Source: Globisporangium splendens
Taxonomy: Eukaryota > Oomycota > Peronosporomycetes > Pythiales > Pythiaceae
Length of the DNA stretch: 64,000 nucleotides
Direction of reading: 5' to 3'
Assembly (NCBI GenBank): GCA_006386115.1
Contig: VFIW01000116.1
Span: 1-64,000 of the forward strand
Position 1 is the first letter of the stretch, and each line of letters starts with the position of its first letter. The notes beneath the pieces are model-generated. The model was not told the origin of the DNA, searched no databases, and saw only the letters and a list, made by a program, of their open reading frames with translations. Below, piece after piece: positions 33,720-43,384 of the stretch. Both the position numbers and the translations under genes were made by a program.

Positions 33720-34567
33720 ATCTCCGGCGCGCTGACTGGACGAGCGCCGCCTATGGCCACATGAAGGATAACGTTTCCCCAGCTTTCTCATCCTCCGGCG
33801 CATGACAGCGCACGCGTCGGACTCACATCGACCAGTGAGCTGCCGTGAGACAGAGAGATGCAACACGTTTGCCTATTCACGTGACGCGCAACTCTTTCTG
33901 CACTCGCGTTTCTGAAGTTTGCAGACGACGACACGTCGGCTCTGCAAGGTGCAAGTTGTGCTGAAGGAACTCGCCGGTGCTCTGTCACGAGGGAGCTGAC
34001 AAACAGACCGATCACTTGCACTGGCCGCTCTCTTTCGCAGAAATAAATCAACCAACTTGATCTCTTTTGACAACGGGAACTTCCCAAGCAGCAAAAAAAT
34101 ACGCAAAGACAAGACAACTCGGTGTCAGCAAACAGGACGGTAACCGGAGCTGAGCACGTGCCCTGCAAAAACCATAGTGCAACCGTAACCTTGCTTGTCT
34201 TTGTCTGTCTTCTTTAAAATCACGGTCCACATGATTCCTACAAACACTGATTCAGACCATTGCCTGTCACATTGGCAAGCAAACAAGTCTTAGTGTTATC
34301 CATTTATCCCTCTCTGCCACATGGCGCTTGGTGTCCATCCAGCCAGCCGCAAATCATCTCCACCAAGAGAGCAGATATGATACCGCCAAAAAAGAAAGAG
34401 AAATAAATCAACTGTAAATTTGCGTGCTGCCAGCAGCTCCGTAACCCTGCGAGCGTAACCCCTTGTCGGTTGCTAGGTATTCGATCTTACCTGCTGCGAG
34501 CATTTTCTAAGCGAACACTTCTGTGAATGCCCTTGATGTTACAAGTGGCGTAGGGCTGGTGGCTGGA

Positions 34568-34823
34568 GAGGCCAATCACCTCTGACGTCCTCATGGGGTA
34601 AACGAAAGGCAAACATTCAAAGGTGAGGCCAATCGCCTCTGACGTCCTCATGGGGTAAACGAAAGGCAAACATTCAAAGGTGAGACCAATCGCCTCTGAC
34701 GTCCTCATGGGGTAAACGAAAGGCAAACATTCAAAGGTGAGGCCAATCGCCTCTGACGTCCTCATGGGGTAAACGAAAGGCAAACATTCGGCAGGTGAGA
34801 CCAATCGCCTCTTACATCCTCCT
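34568..34823. repeat. 57-bp tandem repeat, about 4.5 copies
   Basis: Unit starts are at 34568, 34625, 34682 and 34739, with a partial fifth copy from 34796. Copies differ at only a few bases (e.g. gaggcc/gagacc, tcacct/tcgcct). The fourth diverges at its end. The core contains TGACGTCC, which includes a CRE/bZIP-like TGACGTC. In one minus-strand phase each unit would encode a 19-residue repeat. Confidence 0.9.
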
Positions 34824-35020
34824 GTTGTAAATATGCCGTACAAACAGGAACACCCCTACCCACATGCAGCAGTTTTCTCAGGAGAGTCTGCAGTCAGTCA
34901 AAAAGTCGGGCTGCAAACCCAGCCAAATAAATCCACTGGCGAACCCTACCCACCAATCACGGTTACCGTCCGGAGTGATGGTCGCTCGACCGTAGCTCTT
35001 CGTCGCATAATCGGTAGTCC

Positions 35021-35056
35021 GCCATTCTCCTAATTGCGGCCATTTGCGCCATTTAC
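35021..35056 (+). promoter_or_regulatory. Initiator-like motifs upstream of PP2C
   Basis: GCCATTCTCCTAATTG (35021-35036) and GGCCATTTGCGCCATTTA (35038-35055) each contain the CATTYY core and a following pyrimidine/T-rich part, as in the oomycete initiator. They lie 110-150 bases before the start at 35168. The match is weaker than for Ku70 and VPS13. Confidence 0.3.
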
Positions 35057-35167
35057 GACACCGCAAGCACGCTGCACTCTGCCTTCGCCTTCGCTTTAGC
35101 CGCGCGCTTGAGAGCGAGCGAAAGACCCGCCAGCACGATCCACGCGCCGCCAGCACACGCACGAACG

Positions 35168-36415
35168 ATGGGCACCGCGTGCTCCCGCCAGGACAAGTAC
35201 GCCGTCGCCGCTGCCAACTCGTTCCACCAGCACAACAGTCAGCACAACAGTCAGCATCATCACATGTTTGCGCCGCGAACAGCAAAGCCGCACTGGCGCA
35301 TCGGACGCCGGAAGCGAATGCAGCATCAACATGACAAGACGCAGCACAATGCAGCGGATATGCCGCGCATGCCCGGGCCGCTGGATGAAGACAAGTTCCG
35401 CACGGAAGGCAAGTCCCGAGCGACAAACACGGCGCAGAACAATTTGCAGCACCCGAACCAGAACGACGGCGTGACGGAGTACGACTGGAAAGAGTACATG
35501 CCGCCAAGTCCCGTCATGAACGACTATGCCGCGCTCTCGACCCAGAATAGCAGGTTCCGGAAACACATGGAGGACGAATGCGTGGCCATCCCCGCGTTCA
35601 AGGCGTTCCACGGCGATCCGGCGACGAGCAGCTTTTTTGGAGTCTACGACGGCCACGGCGGTGACTTTTGTTCCAAGTACGCGGCCGCGCATTTCCACAC
35701 AAAGCTGTCAGCGCTGCTCGAGTCCAAGTTCAACATGAAGCGACGTGACTCGGAGCTCAGCAACCACAGCGCCGCGACGTCCTCCAGCAGCAGCACCGAG
35801 TACTTTGACATGGACGCCGACGTGCTGAGCCCAGAGGACATTGAGACCTGCTATGCCGACGCGTTCGCATCTATCGACAAGGAGCTCGAGACCTTTGACG
35901 AGTCCTCGTCGTCGGGCTCCACCGCGGTGACGTGCCTCATCCGGAACTACAACGGCCGCACCACGTTCCACGTCGCGAACGTGGGCGACTCGCGCGCCAT
36001 TTTCTACAGCAACGGTGAGACCACGCGCCTGACGGTGGACCACAAGGCGACCAACCAGGACGAAGTGAAGCGCATCAAGGCGCTCAACGGCATCATATTT
36101 AACAAGCGCGTCGGGGGCGTCGTGGCGGTGACGCGCGCGCTGGGCCAGGCCGACGAGAAGCCGTTCATCTCGAGCGCGCCGCACATCGAGTCGGTGGAGG
36201 TCGTGAGCGACGACTCGTTCCTCGTGCTCGTGAGCGACGGCGTGACCGACGTGTTCTCGGACGAGCAGGTGACGCAGTTCATCGCGGAGCGTCTCGCGGT
36301 GGGCGACAACTCGATCACGATCTGCAAGCAGCTGCTCGCACAGGCAAAGGACCAGGGGTCCATGGACAACATGACGGCCATCGTCATCCGCTTTGGCGGC
36401 AGCGCCAACCATTAA
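35168..36415 (+). CDS. PP2C-type (PPM) Ser/Thr protein phosphatase
   Basis: An intronless gene for 415 residues. PPM phosphatases remove phosphate from Ser/Thr using two metal ions. The metal-binding motifs are present: FGVYDGHGGDF (about 157), VANVGDSRA (about 271), VSDGVTDVFSDEQV (about 354) and the final DNMTAIVIRFGG. An insertion of Ser-rich and acidic residues lies between the first two motifs (about 190-225). The protein starts MGTACSRQ: Gly2 is a good N-myristoylation site and Cys5 a likely palmitoylation site, so membrane attachment is inferred. This also supports the start at 35168 over the upstream frame from 35108. A His/Gln-rich linker follows residue 18. Confidence 0.93.
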   Translation: MGTACSRQDKYAVAAANSFHQHNSQHNSQHHHMFAPRTAKPHWRIGRRKRMQHQHDKTQHNAADMPRMPGPLDEDKFRTEGKSRATNTAQNNLQHPNQNDGVTEYDWKEYMPPSPVMNDYAALSTQNSRFRKHMEDECVAIPAFKAFHGDPATSSFFGVYDGHGGDFCSKYAAAHFHTKLSALLESKFNMKRRDSELSNHSAATSSSSSTEYFDMDADVLSPEDIETCYADAFASIDKELETFDESSSSGSTAVTCLIRNYNGRTTFHVANVGDSRAIFYSNGETTRLTVDHKATNQDEVKRIKALNGIIFNKRVGGVVAVTRALGQADEKPFISSAPHIESVEVVSDDSFLVLVSDGVTDVFSDEQVTQFIAERLAVGDNSITICKQLLAQAKDQGSMDNMTAIVIRFGGSANH

Positions 36416-36966
36416 GTTAAGTACCGAGACAAAGAGCAGTCTCAGTTAGTAGCAACCCCATTAAACTAATTTATCATCTCGTGAACGCACGACATCATGG
36501 TCGTTTGTTAGTGGAAATCCTTATTGAGAGAGAGAGAGCTCCATCCATTCTGAAGCGGGCGGCGAGTGTTGCACCAGTGCCATTAGGTTCAAGTAAAAAG
36601 AGCAAAATGCAACGTACGCAACTTGAACTTGTGCATAAAGTGTAGACGGCGGTGGTTCCACTTCGCTGCGAGAGGGACGACCCACTTAGGCGAGTGATTG
36701 CGCCGCTTGCTTCCGTCGACAAGGCATTGGATGTACAGTAGTGAAGTAGTAAATGCGCTTCCTGTTAGTTGATACTTGAAGACTTTGACTTGTGCCTTAT
36801 AATTTGTCTGCTGCTTCATATGGGTCAAATGATGTTCAGATTATGCAGCGACAAGGTACTTGGTTCTTCTCAGCTGCCGCCGTCATCCTGCGGCCCACGT
36901 CGCGCTCTGTTAATAAATAGACGTGCATTGGAAAGCAAAATAAAAACATGCCGGAGAGCTGGTGAG
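36416..36966. other. Convergent 3' region, PP2C / PDZ
   Basis: These 551 bp hold facing 3' ends. A short GA repeat is at 36523-36537. ORFs in it (e.g. 36495-36722, 36589-36828, minus) have no domain. Nothing else is seen. Confidence 0.5.
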
Positions 36967-37944
36967 TTAGAGGTCAAGGCAGCGAGGCGCCTCGGGTTCC
37001 TGGACCGCATGACGGAAGGTCAGGATCAGCGGTCGCGGCGCGAACTGCAGCATCTGGATCGCCTTCTTGTAGCCCATTTGGCTCACGTCCAAGTGGTTGA
37101 TCGAGAGCAGCAGGTCGCCAATCGACACTTGGCTTCGGGACGCCTGCTGGCCGACCGTGCCGTGCTCACTGATCTCCGACACGATCGGGTACGGCTTGGC
37201 CTTGTCGGGTCTCAGTACGATGCCCAGCGGACCGTCTTCTTCTCGCCAGATGATGTAACTCAACGAGCGTTCGAGGCGTTCGCGACGCTTATGCAGATCC
37301 TGGCGCACGGCGCACGACATGCGTCGCGACCGTGACATGAGATCTTTCTGCATCTCCAGCGCGCCGGGACGACGAAAGCGCAGCACCGCGGGCCGCACGC
37401 CGTCTTCCACGATCTGCATGATTTGCTCAAACGCGACCGACGACGTATTGGTGCTGCAGCCGTTCACGGAGATCAGAAAGTCGCCGTTGCGGAGATTCCA
37501 CATGCCCGGAAGCGAGTCGTTGCTGCCGCTGTCATCGGTGATGCGCGGGTACCCTGTGATGCTGCACGAGTCGAACTCGACGCCGAGCGAGAAGCCGTGC
37601 CAGAGCAGTACCTCGAACTGCTGATGCGCGTCGTCCTGCTCTTCCAGAGAGAGCGGCAGTGCCGTCGACGCCAGCGACGACGAACCCGAGGCCGTCAGCG
37701 AGTTGCTCTGCGCCGACACCGCGCGCAGCTTGAGCTTGGTGCGCACAAAGAGCTGCAGCGTGCGCACGGCGTCGTCCTTGCGCAGCTCGTCGTCCATCCA
37801 TTGGTGGAACGAGTTGCCGCGGCGCAGACTCGTGGGCAGCGAGTCGCGGCGTGCCGCCTTCCCAAAGTGCCTCGTAACGGGTTTGCGGATGCTGACGCTT
37901 GGCTCATGCGTCACGGACGCCACAGACGGCATCACCATCGCCAT
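36967..37944 (-). CDS. Protein with two PDZ domains
   Basis: An intronless gene for 325 residues. The first PDZ-like domain spans about 110-200 (FSLGVEFDS as the peptide-binding start, NGDFLISVNGC later). The second covers about 230-315 (DGPLGIVLRPD, then IGDLLLSINHLDVSQMG and PLILTFRHA). The N-terminal 100 residues are basic and Ser-rich, probably disordered. No membrane or catalytic part is present. PDZ pairs usually scaffold receptors, channels or cytoskeletal proteins; the partner here is unknown. A second, unrelated PDZ gene is at 2856. The start is the first Met; an initiator-like motif lies about 90 bases upstream. Confidence 0.8.
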   Translation of the reverse strand: MAMVMPSVASVTHEPSVSIRKPVTRHFGKAARRDSLPTSLRRGNSFHQWMDDELRKDDAVRTLQLFVRTKLKLRAVSAQSNSLTASGSSSLASTALPLSLEEQDDAHQQFEVLLWHGFSLGVEFDSCSITGYPRITDDSGSNDSLPGMWNLRNGDFLISVNGCSTNTSSVAFEQIMQIVEDGVRPAVLRFRRPGALEMQKDLMSRSRRMSCAVRQDLHKRRERLERSLSYIIWREEDGPLGIVLRPDKAKPYPIVSEISEHGTVGQQASRSQVSIGDLLLSINHLDVSQMGYKKAIQMLQFAPRPLILTFRHAVQEPEAPRCLDL

Positions 37945-38030
37945 CTCTTGTTAAATTCTGCTTTGTATGTGGATCTTCTGCCCAATGCGCAGATCTTCCG
38001 TCTTTCCTCCCGACGTGTCCGCGAGCGTGC

Positions 38031-38044
38031 AGAATGGCGAATGC
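38031..38044 (-). promoter_or_regulatory. Initiator-like motif of the two-PDZ gene
   Basis: On the minus strand GCATTCGCCATTCT resembles the oomycete initiator plus flanking element (YCATTYYNCAWTTT) with about three mismatches. It lies roughly 90 bases before the ATG at 37944. Confidence 0.3.
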
Positions 38045-38279
38045 GACAGAATAAAACAAACACCAACAAGGGGTACGTGTGTGCGTACGTGCGTGCGTTG
38101 GCGTCCACGTGCGTATGGGGGGCTCTATGGAGCAGTTTCAACGGCGAGTGCTTGCTTGGCTTTGGTCGATGGTCGCGACGGCGAGTCGTGTGTTGTATAC
38201 ACTGACGACAAGGCAAACAAACACGAACTGAACAAGCGAGGATGCAGGCAGAACCCCCAGTGTTTCTTGTGTGAGTATT

Positions 38280-38976
38280 TTAATGGTTTAAAGCAAGACT
38301 GACGGGATCGAGACTGAACAAAAAAGAAACGGACCATTGCATCGAATAAAACCTGACACATTTGAAATGGGTTTAATGCAACAGAAACCTTGAGCTCGAT
38401 CAATGCCATCAACAAAATTGGGTTTTCTGTGTGCAGGCTTGGAGTGCTCGTTTACCCAGAAAATCGAACAAAAGACCATCACTCTGTGTGAGTGATGTGG
38501 TCCACTGTGGTGTCGCTTCAACGACGCTGGAAAAAAGTATCTTTGTGGTTGTCGCCGCATGTCCAGCAGCGGATTCAAAGCCGTGCGCCATCGTTTTGTG
38601 TCGCTTTGTTGGCGCAGAGAAATGCCAAAAGGACGCACGATGCCTTGAAGTGGAGCCCCTGGAACTCAGTAGCGTCGAGGGTCGGTTCGCCTTGTCGCAG
38701 AGCTTGCGGCGTTGAATGCAGACCAGTGAGGACAGTTTGCGATGCTTCTCTGAAGCAGCCATTACGTCGATTAAAGCCCGGTGGTGGTGGCGTTTGCTTG
38801 ACAAGAATGAATGGAATTGAGTCACCGTTGGTCCTTCTATGCGAGTCATTGCTTGGTAGGATTGGAGCACTTGTAGCTGAGATATGAAGGCAGAATTGTG
38901 TTTCTGGACATTTGTACACACAGTTCCAGCAGCAATGTCTGAGAACTCTCACGAGTAAGTGTGCGTCATGCCCCAC
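38280..38976 (-). pseudogene. Decayed pogo/Tc5-like DDE transposase (tentative)
   Basis: Three overlapping minus-strand frames (38976-38575, 38921-38409, 38638-38288) each carry pieces that fit a DDE_1 transposase when read in turn. They include FLCANKATQNDGARL (compare the L-C-x-N-A-x-G-x-x-K block), WTTSLTQSDGLLFDF (compare W-M-T ... W-L-x-x-F-D) and, past a stop, LKVSVALNPFQMCQVLFDAM (compare the L-P-P-N-x-T-S-x-C-Q-P-L-D-A-G block near the last catalytic residue). Order and spacing agree, but every block is degraded and frame changes are needed. A dead copy is the best reading; terminal inverted repeats were not found by eye. Confidence 0.4.
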
Positions 38977-39439
38977 ACATAAACTCTCTTTTCATTGCAC
39001 TCGTCTTCGCTAGCATCCAACAAGCGCAACTCTTCGAGTTCAAATGCTGGCAGCATTGCACCAGTTTGCAACATGGTCACCAGCAATACAGTGACTCCTC
39101 ATTGCCAAGCATTGAAAAGACTGCCGCCGACATACATCTCCCATGTCCAAACGTTGAAGACCTGTGAGTGGCAGACATGGGCACACATTGACGTACCTAC
39201 TGCTAGAGTGTGATGTTACCATGACGATAACGTCGACGCTTCACTCTTCTATTGCACCGTGCAGCTCTTCTGCATCCCTCTTTAGTCACGGGGACAATGG
39301 AGAGAGAAAGAGATTGGGTGCCTCAACGCTTTCACTGACGCCAGGTGACGTTTCAGGCTCTAAATATCTCGCACTGTGTGTGACACATTGCTTCAACAAA
39401 TATTACGAGAGTCAAATGATGACACGCTGACAAAGTCTA

Positions 39440-40077
39440 CTGCTTTTAACCAAGAGCACCAGGTTGCCATCTTACCAGTGTTTGCCGATCTGCTGCTTCG
39501 ACTAGCTTACAGAATACTGTCAGTTGGGTACCGGCTTCGTTTCCTGCACCAAGAGAATCCAGAGTGCGACAAGCGGCCGATTCCCGACTGCAACGCAGTC
39601 GACACAGACCACCACCTCTTCTTCGACTGCTCGCACTGCGGACGAGTGTGGGCAATCCTGATACCCGACTGAACCCAGTTCTTCGCGTCCCAAATCTCTT
39701 GGACTGATGTGGTCTTGCCTCACACGATCACAATCGCCAGAGCGTGGTCAGATGTCAAGCACACCCTACTGTCCCTGTAGACCATCCTCCGAACAGCCAC
39801 TCTCCACACTACATGGGCGAATCGCAACAAAATCATCTTTGAAAGTGGACACCCCAGCCAACCCCAGATACTAACTGCTCAGATCCTCACAGCATCTGCG
39901 GTCCATGTTCGAGAGCTTCTGCGCCATGATGGCACCGACCGAGAACAAGTCCACCGGACACTAAACCAGCTCCGACGCTCCAGCCACTTTGGTTCGTTTT
40001 TCAGCACACGCAGCCACCTCCTGAAAGTCCGAAAGCTCGAAAACTTGCACTGGTCATTTGCTTCCCGCTCAATCTAG
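39440..40077 (+). pseudogene. LINE (L1-like) ORF2 3' end, reverse-transcriptase zinc-binding region
   Basis: One plus-strand frame runs from about 39440 to a TAG at 40075-40077. It is broken only by a TGA at 39670-39672 and a TAG near 39778. The first part has the zf-RVT pattern found after the reverse transcriptase of LINEs: LRLAYRILSVGYRLRFLHQ, a Cys/His cluster, then DHHLFFDCSHCGRVW. The remainder (e.g. ATLHTTWANRNKIIFESG) is the usual LINE C-terminal tail. The upstream catalytic domain is missing, as in 5'-truncated insertions. Two stops over about 210 codons suggest an old but not ancient copy. No poly-A tail is obvious before the next gene at 40328. Confidence 0.75.
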
Positions 40078-40327
40078 TTGCCCCATTTGTGTCCTCATCC
40101 ATAGTTGGCTTAACTCATTACTCTAGTTGTGAAACACCTGCCTAACAACAGTGATCGAGACACTTTAAAACAGTATGCGAGTCAATTAAGTACGATACTC
40201 CATTGAGACTAAATAAATCTATGTGTCGTACGGTACTCCCTCCAGAAGATATCGCATCCAAAGGGGGAGGAATCGGAAAGAGAAAGCAGAGCCGAAAGCA
40301 CCCAAGTGAACGAGCGAGAGAGCGACC

Positions 40328-41440
40328 ATGTTCCAGAACAAGTACGCTCGCACGCCTACAGCAGCCTCGCTTTGGACGATGCAGCGGCGCGTGCGGATAC
40401 TTACGTGTGCATTTGTGTGTTTCTCTGTTCCTTTCTCTCTGCGTGAAGCACCGAGTACGATCGTGGTGTGAACACGTTTTCGCCTGAGGGCCGTATCTTC
40501 CAAGTAGAATATGCGATCGAAGCCATCAAGGTACATACAAGATGCGCATGGGAGGGTGCGAAACTATAGCGCATGGTTCTAACGCACATGAATGCTGCGG
40601 TCGCTTGCTGGATGCGCGTGTAGATGGGAACGACCGCGATTGGTATCCGCACCAAGGAGGGCGTGGTGTTGGCTGTCGAAAAGCGATTGACGTCGCCATT
40701 GTTGGAGCCTGGCAGGTGTGTTTTCTTTATGCTTGCTTGCCTGATTATAGCACTGGGAGAGCAGTGTATAATATGTATTTCTTTGCATGTGCTCTTTCTT
40801 TAGCATTGAAAAGATCATGGAGATTGACCGCCACGTCGGCGCCGCCATGAGTGGCATCACGGCCGATGCGCAGACGCTGATCGACCACGCGCGCGTCGAG
40901 GCCACAAACCACTGGTTCTCGTACAACGAGAAGATCCGGGTACATGCGCTCACGCAGGCCATTTGCGACTTGGCGTTGAGTTTTGGCGAAGGCTCGGACG
41001 AGAACAACCACAAGCAGAAGATGAGTCGTCCGTTCGGCGTCGCGCTGCTGCTCGCGGGCATCGACGACTCGGGCCCGCAATTGTACTCGTCGGACCCGTC
41101 GGGCACTTACGTGCCTGTGAAGGCGCACGCCATCGGCTCTGGTTCGGAAGGCGCATTGAATAATTTGAAGGAAAGCTACACGGACAACATGACCCTCAAA
41201 GAGGCGGAGACATTAGCGATCAGCTCGTTGAAGCAGGTATGTGGGAAATGTGACAAGGAGACACGGGAGGCGTGTATCTTGAGTGCGATGCTGACTGTGA
41301 TCTCTCTTGTGTTCTTGTTGCTGCAGCACATGGAGGAGAAGCTGACGAACACAAACGTGGAGCTCGCGATTGTGACGCGCGAAAAGGGCTTCCACGTCTG
41401 CACCACAGAGGAACTCGAAGCTGTCATCTCGCGCGTCTAA
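40328..41440 (+). CDS. PSMA5: 20S proteasome subunit alpha 5
   Basis: Five exons give 244 residues: 40328-40341, 40449-40530, 40624-40715, 40804-41236 and 41327-41440. It is one of seven alpha subunits that gate the proteolytic chamber. The N-terminus [15 protein letters not shown] and [18 protein letters not shown] is the alpha signature. [25 protein letters not shown] and NHWFSYNE match alpha 5 rather than other alphas. Length agrees with human (241). The 14-nt first exon was chosen because it restores the family's short N-terminal MF-x4-EYDRG. Alpha subunits lack the catalytic Thr, as here. Confidence 0.95.
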
Positions 41441-41476
41441 ATTCCTTAATTTCGGAGACACCTGCCGTGAAGTAAG

Positions 41477-41478
<2 letters not shown>

Positions 41479-41506
<28 letters not shown>
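41479..41506. repeat. (AG)14 microsatellite
   Basis: An uninterrupted AG dinucleotide run of about 14 units, 40 bases after the proteasome stop codon, in its probable 3' UTR. Confidence 0.95.
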
Positions 41507-41509
<3 letters not shown>

Positions 41510-41776
41510 AGGAAGCCGTTGTTGCTGCTGGCAAAGAAGCCGCAAGAAGCAGAAGGCATGAGGCAGCAGCAGAGCATAACGGCATAATGAACCGCGAAGC
41601 GTGTTTGACAAAGTGGTATGCAACTTTGTATGAGTGCATTTCAGCAATCTCCATTTTCTTGTTTTCTCTTTTCTCTCGTGTCTCAAGAAAATCCTGTGGT
41701 GTGGGAGACGGCGCCAACGGCGTGTTGGGTCTATGGCGCCATCAAAAGATCTCACAACGGTCCCTGAGTCAGTTCC

Positions 41777-41790
41777 TTTCATTCGGCAAC
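41777..41790 (+). promoter_or_regulatory. Initiator-like element of the His-rich protein gene
   Basis: TTTCATTCGGCAAC fits the oomycete initiator pattern (TCATTYYNCA) with one mismatch. It ends 31 bases before the ATG at 41822 and so supports that start. Confidence 0.45.
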
Positions 41791-41821
41791 ACACACAAGT
41801 GGCAGCAAACAAAGCAGCACA

Positions 41822-42211
41822 ATGCGACTCCTTCGAATCGTGACCTCGTACTTGTGGCTTGCCGTCTTCACCTTCAGCGTCACTGCCATGCTGCACACGA
41901 TGCGCGATCTGCGGCCAGTGCCGCCATCGCTGATGAAATCGTCCGGGTTCTACTGCCAGCATGAAGACCCAGAGCATCGCGTGGAAGCAGCGCTCAAAGA
42001 AGCGTCCGAGGCGTTTGAGGTGCAACTTTCAATGCATGAGCACCACCACCACCACGACCATGATCGCATTCATTCGGACGCGGACATGTGCGACTGCGGC
42101 AAATCCCACTGTCGCTGCAAAGAAGCGCTCTGGGACATGGTGCTCTATCGCGTGGACGAGAACGACATGGAGGAAGGCATGATGGACCAGGGCTACCGGC
42201 AGCACGTCTGA
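41822..42211 (+). CDS. Small membrane-anchored His-rich protein, unknown function
   Basis: 129 residues with no introns. An N-terminal hydrophobic segment (about 7-24, IVTSYLWLAVFTFSVTAM) is a signal peptide or, since no clear cleavage site follows, a signal anchor. The middle has HEHHHHHDHDRIH (about 72-84). It is followed by DMCDCGKSHCRC, four Cys within nine residues. Together these make a plausible metal-binding patch (Zn, Ni or Cu), which is inference. The C-terminus is acidic with Met pairs. I do not recognise a family. The codon use looks like that of its neighbours and a promoter-like motif lies just upstream, so I consider it real. Confidence 0.65.
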   Translation: MRLLRIVTSYLWLAVFTFSVTAMLHTMRDLRPVPPSLMKSSGFYCQHEDPEHRVEAALKEASEAFEVQLSMHEHHHHHDHDRIHSDADMCDCGKSHCRCKEALWDMVLYRVDENDMEEGMMDQGYRQHV

Positions 42212-42412
42212 AGAGAGCGCGTCTCGCATGGCAACATGGAGTATATATTGGTGGCACGCCTTTCATTCGGTATCATCCACACGCACACAAATCAACGCAA
42301 TACAGGCTGTTTGTTCTCTTTTCCACGCATTCTTTTTCTTGCTTGTGGCTCGTAGCTCTTCTTTCACGCATTCGCTTTGGAGCATTCGAAGGGGAACCTA
42401 TGTATTTAAACT

Positions 42413-43384
42413 CTACGCTTTGTTGGCTGCAGGGGCGTCTCCAGCCGCCGCACCAGCACCAGCAATCTCCTTGTCGTCGCCGAGGAGCTCCTTCTCGTCC
42501 CCGAGCGAGTCCGAGCGCTCGCTGCCGCTGCTTGCGTTCGACGTGAACGAATGTAATCGCGAGATGATCATGTCGAGCGCGACCGAGTTGACGCCGTGCG
42601 GGATAATAATATCAGCGACCCGCTTCGACTGCTCCACGAACATCATGTGCATCGGACGCACGGTCTTCATGTACTGGTTCATGACGGACTCGGCCGTGCG
42701 CTGACGCTCCTCCATGTCTCTTCGCAGTCGGCGCACCAAGCGGATGTCAGCCGACGTCTCCACGAAGATCTTAATGTCCATCAACGACGCCAGCTCTGGG
42801 TCCGCAAAGATCAGGATGCCTTCAACCAAAATGACGCTGTTGGGCTTCATGAGCGACGTCTGCTTGCAGCGCGAGTGCGTGCTGAAGTCGTACTTGGGGA
42901 CCTCGACCTCCTTGCCGGCACGCAACTTGCGCAGGTGCTCGATGAGCAGATCGGTCTCGAGCGAGTCCGGGTGGTCAAAGTTGTGCTCAGCGCGCTGCTC
43001 CATGGTCAAATGACTCAGATCCTTGTAGTAGTAGTCGTGCGAGAGGTACGACACGCGGTCGGCGCCAAAGTCCGAGATGATGGCCTTCGAGAGCGTCGTC
43101 TTGCCCGAACCCGAGCCACCGCACACGCCGACGACCAGGATCTGGTTGCCCTCGTCGTTGAGCGCCTGATTGCGGCGGTCGAGGCGGAACTGGTCGGGTC
43201 CCACCGTGTTGTTGATGTACACGATGTCCTGGACGAGCTCGAGCTCGCGCGCGTCCGACGACGAGTTCTTGAGCTGCGCCGAATGGCGGTGCTTCTGCGA
43301 GCGCACGCGCAGCGTCGCCACCGCCGCCACCAGCAGCGAGCCCACCAGCAACATGTCCACCACGTTGCGCTGCACACTCACCAT
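42413..43384 (-). CDS. UCK: Uridine/cytidine kinase
   Basis: An intronless gene for 323 residues. It phosphorylates uridine and cytidine in pyrimidine salvage. The P-loop is GGSGSGKTT (89-97). Then come SHDYYYKDLSHLT (substrate-binding region), NFDHPDSLETDLL, VPKYDFSTHSR and ILVEGILIF, all typical of UCK. The R-x-x-R-R lid (VRRLRRDMEERQRT) is present. An N-terminal extension of about 80 residues includes a hydrophobic helix (about 9-26), not found in the standard cytosolic enzyme, so this isoform may be membrane-anchored or organelle-directed. The acidic C-terminal tail ends Ala-rich. It has no UPRT domain, unlike plant UKL fusions. Confidence 0.92.
   Translation of the reverse strand: MVSVQRNVVDMLLVGSLLVAAVATLRVRSQKHRHSAQLKNSSSDARELELVQDIVYINNTVGPDQFRLDRRNQALNDEGNQILVVGVCGGSGSGKTTLSKAIISDFGADRVSYLSHDYYYKDLSHLTMEQRAEHNFDHPDSLETDLLIEHLRKLRAGKEVEVPKYDFSTHSRCKQTSLMKPNSVILVEGILIFADPELASLMDIKIFVETSADIRLVRRLRRDMEERQRTAESVMNQYMKTVRPMHMMFVEQSKRVADIIIPHGVNSVALDMIISRLHSFTSNASSGSERSDSLGDEKELLGDDKEIAGAGAAAGDAPAANKA

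Larger units (their letters stand above)
33720..35167. other. Gene-poor region with tandem repeat
   Basis: About 1.45 kb. It contains the 57-bp tandem array (34568-34823). GTAACC-type hexamers recur at about 34140, 34184, 34440 and 34455. The minus-strand frame 34487-34843 is simply the repeat read in a phase that stays open because 57 is divisible by three. At 35021-35055 there are CCATT-containing motifs, candidates for the PP2C promoter. Confidence 0.5.
41441..41821. other. Intergenic region with AG microsatellite
   Basis: These 381 bp lie between proteasome alpha 5 and the next plus-strand gene. They carry the AG repeat (41479-41506), CT/TTC-rich stretches (about 41650-41690) and the initiator-like motif at 41777-41790. 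The minus-strand frame 41213-42025 is a shadow. Confidence 0.5.
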
